DNA from: Candidatus Hydrothermarchaeota archaeon
Lineage (GTDB): Archaea > Hydrothermarchaeota > Hydrothermarchaeia > Hydrothermarchaeales > BMS3B
Assembly: GCA_015521945.1 (NCBI GenBank)
Contig: WANG01000107.1
Span: forward strand, 1 to 6,100
Reading direction: 5' to 3'
Length of the DNA: 6,100 bases
The notes under the pieces are model-generated. The model was not told where the DNA came from. It saw nothing but the letters and a program-made list of their open reading frames with translations, and made no database searches. How positions within the stretch are numbered: the first letter of the stretch is position 1; the number at the start of each line of letters is the position of its first letter. Both the position numbers and the translations under genes were made by a program. This document shows, in pieces, positions 1 through 3,960 of this stretch.

Positions 1-212
1 AATTCCTGTGTGAATACACTTGCATTAACACTATCTCGTTCCTTTCAACGTCTAAGGCTGCGTAGAGGTAAAGCTGCCTGCCATTTACTTTTATCACCGT
101 CTCGTCTAAGGCGATTGTTTCCCTGCGCCTGAGCTCCATACTCACCCTGAGTCTCTCTTTGAACCTGGTTACCCAGTAGTGCACCGAACTCTTGGTCGTT
201 TTTTTAAAAATG
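1..212 (-). pseudogene. DDE transposase fragment (IS6/IS240-like core), 5'-truncated
   Basis: Translating the minus strand gives an open frame that leaves the window at base 1. Recognisable parts in order are the end of a helix-turn-helix (TKSSVHYWVTRFKERL, about 205-158), then RRETIALDET with the presumed first catalytic Asp codon at 104-106, then KVNGRQLYLYAALDVERNE. The order of HTH, 'DET', 'VNG..LYLYAALD' is typical of DDE transposases of the IS6/IS240-like superfamily common in archaea. The N-terminal part of the HTH is missing: upstream of about 212 the frame reads unrelated residues inside repeat copy A and meets a TAA near 264, with no suitable start codon. It is therefore a broken copy at least at its 5' end; the 3' end is outside the window. 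The family is confident, the precise IS group is not. Confidence 0.75.
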
Positions 213-213
213 A

Positions 214-373
214 TAAAACCTTCGCAGTTCTGCGGTAGCTGCTGAGAAATCGGCGAAAAGCTTTAGCTCGGCTGGATACCTGTTCCGCTGGAAGATGCCC
301 GGAGTGAGCACCTCGGATAACCCCAGCCGCTCATGTGTAAGGGAAAATCAGCCGCCGCTCATATATAGGTTTC
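214..373 (+). repeat. Structured dispersed repeat, copy A
   Basis: This segment is a diverged direct copy of 1592-1742. The left 33 bases match at 31 positions (around CGCAGTTCTGCGGTAGCTGC), with further blocks AAAAGCTT(T/C)AGCTCG, (A/C)CCCGG, GGATA(A/C)C and GCC(G/A)CTC(A/G)TGT. It can fold: AAACCT at 216-221 pairs with AGGTTT at 367-372; TTCGC at 221-225 with GCGAA at 253-257 (these two stems share base 221); and TTCTGCGG at 228-235 forms an inner hairpin with CTGC at 239-242 and AGAA at 245-248. The same stems exist in copy B. It begins where homology of the transposase fragment ends. It may be an untranslated structured RNA or a small non-autonomous mobile element; the strand is assigned only from copy-to-copy orientation. 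Confidence 0.65.
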
Positions 374-430
374 TCCTTATTTGGACAGGTCCCCTTGAGG
401 AGACCGCAAAATATTTATAAATAAAGGAGA
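361..430 (+). promoter_or_regulatory. Promoter-like A+T box and RBS for the small membrane protein
   Basis: Two TATA-like stretches precede the ATG at 438: ATATATAG at 361-368, overlapping the right end of repeat copy A, and TTTATAAATA at 414-423. The first lies at a normal archaeal distance for a start near 388-392 and a leader of about 45 bases; the second is too close to the ATG to serve a transcript carrying the RBS. A clear Shine-Dalgarno AAGGAGA lies at 424-430, seven bases before the ATG. The promoter assignment is inferred from sequence alone. Confidence 0.4.
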
Positions 431-437
431 TTTAACT

Positions 438-692
438 ATGATTATGAAACTAGCCGATGAAGTAAAAGTAGCTTTAGTAACTGCGGCCTGTGTGCTTGGC
501 ATTGCAATCATATTCAAAAATGTCCTTCACATTCAAGCTGACTTTATAATATCAAACACCCCCGTCTATTTGTTTATAGTTTATATTATTACAAGAGGCC
601 AAGCTAAGAAGTCAAAATGTGACAAGCCTTTGTATTGGAGTTTAGCGATATTTTTTGTTACATTGTTTACCATAGCGTTATACGCAATATAA
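438..692 (+). CDS. Small three-helix membrane protein, unknown function
   Basis: The 84-residue product has three hydrophobic segments at about residues 9-26, 36-52 and 65-84, separated by a basic loop (RGQAKKSKCDK, 53-63), so it should be an integral membrane protein with almost no soluble part. I do not recognise a family. The start at 438 is supported by AAGGAGA seven bases upstream; a second in-frame ATG follows two codons later. Base composition is strongly A+T-rich, unlike the G+C-rich operon starting at 1826, which suggests a separate origin. It is flanked on the left by repeat copy A and on the right by a palindrome-rich, attC-like site, an arrangement like a promoter-bearing gene cassette. 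Coding potential is credible from the RBS and coherent hydropathy; function is unknown. Confidence 0.6.
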   Translation: MIMKLADEVKVALVTAACVLGIAIIFKNVLHIQADFIISNTPVYLFIVYIITRGQAKKSKCDKPLYWSLAIFFVTLFTIALYAI

Positions 693-716
693 CTCGTGGC
701 GGATGAACAACTCTGC

Positions 717-729
717 GGCACTTCGTGCC
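717..729. repeat. Perfect hairpin after the membrane-protein gene
   Basis: GGCAC and GTGCC flank a TTC loop, 25 bases after the TAA at 690-692. No T-run follows, so it is not a classic terminator; it is better read as one of the internal hairpins of the attC-like region. Confidence 0.5.
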
Positions 730-767
730 CTGCCTCGCTCCGCTCGGTCACTTAACAGCGGATAAAA

Positions 768-803
768 GGAAAATCAAAGATTTCCCCAAATCGCCTTCGG
801 CGA
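768..803. repeat. Two adjacent hairpins inside the attC-like region
   Basis: GGAAAATC (768-775) faces GATTTCC (779-785) with one bulged A, and TCGCC (791-795) faces GGCGA (799-803) across a TTC loop. Both lie between the inner boxes of the attC-like site and would be its variable terminal structures if that reading is right. Confidence 0.5.
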
Positions 804-861
804 CTTCAGATACCCGCCAAACGTTGTCCGAAATTGCGGGCGACAGAATTAAAGGAGGAAA

Positions 862-891
862 ATGGGGCGGTGTGAAAAATGGGAAAGATAA
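862..891 (+). other. Nine-codon ORF overlapping the inositol-phosphate synthase start
   Basis: The best Shine-Dalgarno in this area, AAAGGAGGAA at 851-860, sits immediately before the ATG at 862, not before the synthase ATG at 879. From 862 the frame encodes nine residues and stops at 889-891, overlapping the synthase start by 13 bases in another frame. It may be a leader peptide coupling translation, or a by-product of junction formation when a foreign segment was joined to this gene. No protein function is claimed. Confidence 0.25.
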
Positions 892-1241
892 AGATAGGGA
901 TAGTGGGTGTTGGGAACTGTGCCAGTGCCCTGATACAGGGGATAGAGTACTACAAGCACAAGGAGCCTGAGGATGCCATAGGATTGATGCACTGGGACAT
1001 GGGAGGATACAAGCCCTACGACATTGAGGTTGTGAGTGCCTTTGACATAGACAAAAGAAAGGTTGGGAAGGATGTTTCGGAGGCCATTTTTGCACCACCC
1101 AATTGTACAAAGGTCTTCTGGCGTGATGTGCCGGAGATGGGTGTAAAGGTGAAGATGGGTAAGGTCCTTGATGGGGTTTCTGAACACATGAAGGATTATG
1201 ATGAAAAATATACTTTAGGGTCCTCTCTAACTCGCATATAA
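879..1241 (+). pseudogene. ino1: myo-inositol-1-phosphate synthase, N-terminal fragment
   Basis: Residues 3-17 carry the Rossmann NAD-binding motif (IGIVGVGNCASAL), followed by GLMHWDMGGYKP, FDIDKRKVGKDV and FAPPNCTKVF, all characteristic of archaeal-type inositol-3-phosphate synthase, which converts glucose-6-phosphate to inositol phosphate for lipids and compatible solutes. The family is roughly 360-390 residues; here only 120 remain. Recognisable homology ends at DEKYT (codon ending at 1214), after which eight unrelated residues lead to the TAA at 1239-1241. The Rossmann domain is incomplete and the catalytic domain absent, so it cannot be a working enzyme. ATG 879 is the first possible in-frame start, since a TGA lies at 873-875, but the strong RBS serves another ATG at 862. 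Its composition is less G+C-rich than the downstream operon. Confidence 0.8.
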
Positions 1242-1298
1242 GCTGAGTGCAAATTTTGCTTACATTATTTAGTTATCTTGAAACTATTCCCACCCATT

Positions 1299-1322
1299 AA
1301 AAGTACACTCACATTTACTTTT
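1299..1322. repeat. Inverted repeat AAAAGTA / TACTTTT
   Basis: A perfect seven-base inverted repeat (1299-1305 and 1316-1322) with a ten-base loop lies in the A+T-rich spacer; pairing extends a little further with one bulge. It might be a remnant of a transposon end or a weak hairpin terminator behind the truncated synthase. Nothing else in the sequence decides between these. Confidence 0.4.
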
Positions 1323-1342
1323 GAATTAAATTTTCGCAAAAA

Positions 1343-1386
1343 TCAAATCGAAAGGTTTATTTAGGAGAGGGGGAAATCCCTTCTCC
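1343..1386 (+). promoter_or_regulatory. Promoter-like box followed by a hairpin
   Basis: AAATCGAAAGG followed by TTTATTTA (1356-1363) resembles an archaeal purine-rich BRE plus TATA box. It is followed at once by GGAGAGGG (1364-1371) facing CCCTTCTCC (1378-1386) with one bulge. A transcript would begin near 1385-1390, just after the hairpin and just ahead of the 1397 ATG. The hairpin could act as an operator. Sequence-only inference. Confidence 0.35.
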
Positions 1387-1396
1387 GGTGGAAAAC

Positions 1397-1483
1397 ATGC
1401 ATCCTCCGCTAATAGTTGATTCAGATGATGCGAAAATTAGGTTTCAGGCTCTTTACCATCAGAGCTTTCATGGACAACATTAA
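1397..1483 (+). CDS. Possible 28-residue small protein, unknown
   Basis: An ATG at 1397 follows GGTGG (1387-1391) at a usual RBS distance and lies 34 bases after a TATA-like box. The product has 28 residues, with an acidic patch (VDSDD) and a His-rich end, and stops with TAA at 1481-1483. No family is recognised. The correct order of promoter, RBS and start is the only support; it may equally be a relic of a longer gene or a chance ORF. Confidence 0.25.
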   Translation: MHPPLIVDSDDAKIRFQALYHQSFHGQH

Positions 1484-1496
1484 GTATATGATACTT
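1482..1496. repeat. Short palindrome AAGTAT-ATG-ATACTT
   Basis: A perfect six-base inverted repeat with a three-base centre begins within the stop codon of the 28-codon ORF, followed at 1499-1513 by A+T-rich self-complementary sequence (GCATATGC). No T-run follows, so a terminator role is unsupported. Confidence 0.3.
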
Positions 1497-1591
1497 CAGC
1501 ATATGCATATTACGGTAATCTCTGAGCATCCACGGATGCAGTTCCCCTGTACATTGGCATCACAGCTAATATAACTCTGAGCTCTGATACC

Positions 1592-1742
1592 AGAAACCTT
1601 TGCAGTTCTGCGGTAGCTGCTCAGAAGCGCATACAAGCCGCTGCAAAAAGCTTCAGCTCGCAATGACTGCTACGCTTGAATACACCCGGGGATACCAAAG
1701 CCACTCGTGTTCGGAGGAAAGTCAACTCCCACACACAGGTTG
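1592..1742 (+). repeat. Structured dispersed repeat, copy B
   Basis: Diverged direct copy of 214-373, in the same orientation. The closing stem is AACCT (1595-1599) with AGGTT (1737-1741). The internal stem TTTGCAG (1599-1605) pairs fully with CTGCAAA (1641-1647). The inner hairpin TTCTGCGG (1606-1613) pairs with CTGC (1617-1620) and AGAA (1623-1626), around the same TAG loop as copy A. Against copy A, T1601-A1645 replaces C223-G255, a compensatory change that keeps the pair. Spacers between stems differ in length (a few bases longer between hairpin and stem in B, about 11 bases shorter near 1688) while the paired blocks are kept. It sits about 40 bases upstream of the operon promoter-like box. 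Unclassified structured RNA or non-autonomous mobile element. Confidence 0.65.
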
Positions 1743-1775
1743 CACCTTAGTTGAACAGGATTCCCACGCCCCATC

Positions 1776-1819
1776 AGAAACCTCTAAATACCACCCCGCC
1801 AAATACTCATCAGGAGGTG
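1776..1819 (+). promoter_or_regulatory. Operon promoter-like box and start-deciding RBS
   Basis: CTCTAAATA at 1782-1790, preceded by purine-rich GAAAC, is a plausible TATA/BRE pair placing transcription start near 1810-1815. GGAGGTG at 1813-1819 is a near-ideal Shine-Dalgarno six bases before TTG 1826, which fixes the start of the GYD gene. The leader would be very short. Confidence 0.55.
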
Positions 1820-1825
1820 TTAGAA

Positions 1826-2110
1826 TTGCCGAAGTATCTGGTGATATCCACCCTGACGGATGAGGGCGCGAGAACCCTGAAGTCCAGACCCTCAAGGGTT
1901 GAAGAGGTCAACAGGGAGCTGGAGAGCATGGGGGTTAAGGTTCTTGAGCAGTACGCCGTGCTCGGAAGCTTTGACTTCATCAACATCGTGGAGGCGCCGG
2001 ACAACGCCACCATAGCCAGGGCGATGGTTGAGCTTGCCTCCAGGGGCACGATACGCACCAGAACCATGCCCATAATTCCCGTGAAGGAGCTGATTGAGAA
2101 GCTGGGATGA
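1826..2110 (+). CDS. GYD-domain protein (ferredoxin-like fold)
   Basis: The 94-residue product starts at TTG 1826, chosen because GGAGGTG lies six bases upstream and the family's N-terminal 'PKYLVISTLTDEGA' follows at once; the open frame continues upstream without conserved sequence. The body shows VLEQYAVLGSFDFINIVEAPDN (about residues 42-63) and a C-terminal TMPIIPV segment, as in GYD-domain proteins (Pfam GYD), small single-domain alpha/beta proteins of about 95 residues that oligomerise. The 'GSFDF' segment takes the place of the GxYD-type signature. Biochemical role in the family is unsettled; no catalytic residues can be named. It opens the reductase operon, nine bases before metV, so co-regulation with C1 metabolism is likely; whether it binds a pterin or is an accessory to MetVF is unknown. 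Confidence 0.85.
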   Translation: MPKYLVISTLTDEGARTLKSRPSRVEEVNRELESMGVKVLEQYAVLGSFDFINIVEAPDNATIARAMVELASRGTIRTRTMPIIPVKELIEKLG

Positions 2111-2119
2111 GGGAAGGGC

Positions 2120-2830
2120 ATGATCCACACCAGGCACAAACCCCTTGAGGAGATACTCCAGATGCTCTCGGGAGCCACCAAGGTGGCTGTCCTGGGGTGC
2201 GGGGGATGCGTTGCCTTCTACAGGACGGGAGGCGCCGCTCAAGTTAGAGAGCTCGCGGAGAAGCTGGGGGAGCACCTGCAGGTGGTCTCCCTGGGGGTGA
2301 GCAACAGGCAGTGCTACCTGTGCCGCGAGGAGGAGCTCTCCGGGCTAAGAGATGCGGAGCGCATCAGGAAGATAGCCAGGGAGCTTGAGGGGTTTGATAG
2401 GCTGGAGGAGGTGGAGGCAGTGCTGAGCCTCGCCTGCGGGGTCGGGGTGCAGAACCTCGCCGGGCTGCTTGAGCTCCCCGTGTATCCAGCCCAGAACACC
2501 CTCTTCATGGGCAGGCGCAGGGTTGAGGGGGACTTTGACATTGAGCTATGCGTGGGGTGCGGGGACTGCGTGCTCGGGTACACCGGGGGCATCTGCCCTG
2601 TCACCAGGTGCTCCAAGTCACTGATGAACGGCCCCTGCGGGGGCGTGTTTAACGGGCTCTGCGAGGTCAGCAGGGCGACGGGTGAGGAGATACCCTGCGC
2701 CTGGGTGGAGATATACAGGAGGCTGAAAAAGCTGGGGCGCCTGGAGGAGCTGCGCAGGATTCGTGAGCCCAGGAGCCATGCAGCCTCGGGGATACCCAGG
2801 AGGGTGAAGGTGCAGGAGGGAGCCGGATGA
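2120..2830 (+). CDS. metV: MetV-type methylene-tetrahydropterin reductase subunit (Cys-rich)
   Basis: This 236-residue protein matches MetV / the 'MTHFR C-terminal' family, the partner of MetF in Wood-Ljungdahl-type reductases. Visible features are CGGC at residues 27-30, CYLC at 65-68, a Cys at 106, then a dense cluster at 144-181: CVGCGDC (144-150), C159, C164, C173 and C181 within the family signature 'NGPCGG..NG.CEV', plus C193. These cysteines are expected to hold Zn and/or an Fe-S cluster and to pass electrons to the MetF flavin. The ATG at 2120 follows a GA-rich stretch (GGGAAGGG, 2111-2118) close to the start. Its stop overlaps the metF start (ATGA), a sign of translational coupling and a fixed-ratio complex. 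The last 30 residues are basic and without family motif. In an archaeon the substrate is probably a tetrahydromethanopterin-type C1 carrier, which is inference. Confidence 0.88.
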   Translation: MIHTRHKPLEEILQMLSGATKVAVLGCGGCVAFYRTGGAAQVRELAEKLGEHLQVVSLGVSNRQCYLCREEELSGLRDAERIRKIARELEGFDRLEEVEAVLSLACGVGVQNLAGLLELPVYPAQNTLFMGRRRVEGDFDIELCVGCGDCVLGYTGGICPVTRCSKSLMNGPCGGVFNGLCEVSRATGEEIPCAWVEIYRRLKKLGRLEELRRIREPRSHAASGIPRRVKVQEGAG

Positions 2831-3711
2831 AGGTGTACAGCAGGTTCATGGAGAGCCTGAGGAGCAGCAGGTTCACCGTGAGCGGGGAGATAGACCCCCC
2901 TAAGGATGCGAACCCGGCGGAGGTGGTGGAGCAGGTTGAGGCGCTCAGGGAGCACGTGGTGGCGGCTAACGTTACCGACAACCCCATAGGGGACGTAATA
3001 ATGTGCACCCTCGCCACCTGCGTGATAATGCAGCAGCACGGGCTTGAGCCCATATACCAGGCGACCTGCAGGGACAGGAACAGGATAGCACTGCAGAGCG
3101 ATGTCATAGGGGCGGCAGCCCTGGGGATACGCAACGTCCTGGCTCTGACGGGGGACCACCCCAGGATGGGCAAGAGCAGGGACGCCAAGCCCGTGTTTGA
3201 CCTGGACTCGGTGCTGCTCACCAGAACCCTGAGCACCCTGCGGAGCGGGAGGAACCTCTCGGGGGAGGAGCTTGCCCACGCTCCGGAGTTCCACATAGGC
3301 GTTGGGCTCAGCCCGGGGGTTGAGCCCATAGAGGCGGAGATTATCAAGCTGGAGAAGAAGATTGAGGCGGGCGCTGAGTTCGTGCAGACCCAGTGCATAT
3401 ACGATGAGAAGGTGCTGGAGCGCCTGAGGGAGGAGACCTCCCACTTAGACGTGCCCATCCTCCCGGGAATCGCACCCCTGAGGAGCCTGGGGATGGCGAA
3501 GTTCATGCTCGCCAACGTGCCGGGGATAAGCATACCCGATGAGGTGATGAGGAGGCTGGAGAGCTCCAGGGACCTGAAGGAGACCGCAATAGACATCGCC
3601 GCCGAGCTGGTGAGCGCCGCCAAGGACTACGGCTTCCCCGGGGTGCACATAATGCCGGTTGGAATGCACATGCACGTGGGGGAGATAATAGAGAGGAGCG
3701 GTGTGCGGTGA
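2827..3711 (+). CDS. metF: Methylene-tetrahydropterin reductase MetF (FAD-dependent TIM barrel)
   Basis: The 294-residue length is normal for MetF. The enzyme reduces methylene-tetrahydropterin to the methyl form with FAD, in the cytoplasm. Conserved elements are GEIDPPK (residues 20-26, with Glu21 in the place of the catalytic glutamate), TCRDRNR (80-86), LALTGDHP (105-112, with Asp110 at the flavin/pterin site), the 'GVGLSPGVEP' strand, AGAEFVQTQCIYD (about 179-191) and LPGIAPL. The ATG overlaps the metV stop; an RBS (GGAGG, about 2816-2820) precedes it. Methanogens and most relatives use the unrelated F420-dependent Mer for this step; metF in an archaeon with mfnA suggests a Mer replacement, as reported for ANME-1 and relatives. 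The electron donor cannot be read from the sequence, but the MetV partner points to ferredoxin or another Fe-S route rather than free NADPH. Confidence 0.93.
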   Translation: MKVYSRFMESLRSSRFTVSGEIDPPKDANPAEVVEQVEALREHVVAANVTDNPIGDVIMCTLATCVIMQQHGLEPIYQATCRDRNRIALQSDVIGAAALGIRNVLALTGDHPRMGKSRDAKPVFDLDSVLLTRTLSTLRSGRNLSGEELAHAPEFHIGVGLSPGVEPIEAEIIKLEKKIEAGAEFVQTQCIYDEKVLERLREETSHLDVPILPGIAPLRSLGMAKFMLANVPGISIPDEVMRRLESSRDLKETAIDIAAELVSAAKDYGFPGVHIMPVGMHMHVGEIIERSGVR

Positions 3712-3959
3712 GCAGGCAGGTGCTCAGGAAGCTCGCCGAGGGCAGCTACAGGGTTGACCTCAGGGACTACGACGACTTCTGGCTGGGGGTGTACTTTGCA
3801 CGCTGCCTCTCAAGGCTCAGGGAGGGGGACGTGGTTGAGCTTCTCTTTGATGACCTGAGCGCCGAGGAGGGCGTGCTCATGGCGCTCCGCAAGTGGAACT
3901 TCAGGGTGCTGGAGCACACCAAGAGCGGTAAAGATGTGCGCATAGTTGCCCGGAAATAG
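3708..3959 (+). CDS. TusA-like small protein without the catalytic cysteine
   Basis: The 83-residue product begins at GTG 3708, overlapping the metF stop by four bases, with GAGAGGAG (3691-3698) as RBS. The layout matches the TusA/SirA two-layer fold: strand YRVDLRDY (14-21), helix FWLGVYFARCLSRL (24-37), 'REGDVVELLFDD' (38-49, equivalent to 'xxGDxLEVxADD'), helix AEEGVLMALRKW (52-63), then FRVLEH (65-70) and DVRIVARK (76-83). TusA proteins carry the sulfur-accepting CPxP at the start of the first helix; here that place reads DDFWLG and the only Cys is residue 33, further along the helix. It therefore probably cannot act as a sulfur carrier in the usual way. Fixed in the operon between metF and mfnA, it may be a structural or electron-transfer accessory. 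The fold assignment is by pattern only. Confidence 0.6.
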   Translation: MSRQVLRKLAEGSYRVDLRDYDDFWLGVYFARCLSRLREGDVVELLFDDLSAEEGVLMALRKWNFRVLEHTKSGKDVRIVARK

Positions 3960-3960
3960 G

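Larger units (their letters stand above)
705..829. other. attC-like palindromic recombination site candidate
   Basis: Directly after the small membrane gene lies a region rich in inverted repeats. GAACAAC (705-711) and GTTGTCC (823-829) are near-perfect inverted complements (6 of 7), followed inward by GCGG (715-718) and CCGC (814-817). This gives the paired outer R and inner L boxes of an integron attC, at 125 bases within the known attC length range. A nested alternative starts with ACTTAAC (750-756), which fits the RYYYAAC consensus, and GCGGATA (758-764) opposite TACCCGC (811-817), giving an 80-base site with the same right end. Internal hairpins are at 717-729, 768-785 and 791-803. GTTGTCC deviates from GTTRRRY at the fifth base. 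No integron integrase is visible, so this is a candidate only; it could be an ordinary palindromic intergenic repeat. Confidence 0.35.
1215..1591. other. A+T-rich non-coding stretch between synthase fragment and repeat B
   Basis: After the synthase homology breaks off there is no convincing gene of normal size for about 375 bases, and the missing C-terminal part of the synthase is not found here. It holds several inverted repeats (1249-1259, 1299-1322, 1364-1386, 1482-1496), one promoter-like signal (1343-1363) and a 28-codon ORF (1397-1483). No tRNA, rRNA or CRISPR pattern was seen. Confidence 0.6.

Noticed and set aside
725..970. 81-codon plus-strand ORF across the attC-like region
   Set aside because: It runs through palindromic non-coding sequence and then out of frame over the synthase N-terminus, whose frame is clearly the real one.
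1423..1580. ATGATGC and CTGA motifs hinting at a C/D box RNA
   Set aside because: The C-like box lacks the last conserved A, the nearest CTGA is about 100 bases away, and no terminal stem joins them; archaeal C/D RNAs are much shorter.
1711..1725. GGAGGAAAGTC in repeat copy B resembles the GAGGAAAGUC signature of RNase P RNA
   Set aside because: In RNase P RNA this motif lies near the 5' end and is followed by a long conserved core with ACAGA; here it is near the end of a 150-base element and copy A has a different sequence at the same place.
1600..1863. 87-codon plus-strand ORF across repeat copy B
   Set aside because: It covers the structured repeat and ends out of frame inside the GYD gene; His/Ser/Cys-rich with no motif, and copy A does not keep the frame open.
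2314..3444. Long 376-codon minus-strand open frame opposite metV/metF
   Set aside because: It is a shadow of G+C-rich coding on the plus strand; the product is low-complexity Pro/His/Leu-rich with no motifs, while the plus-strand frames have full family signatures.
2667..3623. 318-codon minus-strand open frame
   Set aside because: Serine-rich antisense shadow of metF in another frame, no recognisable domain.
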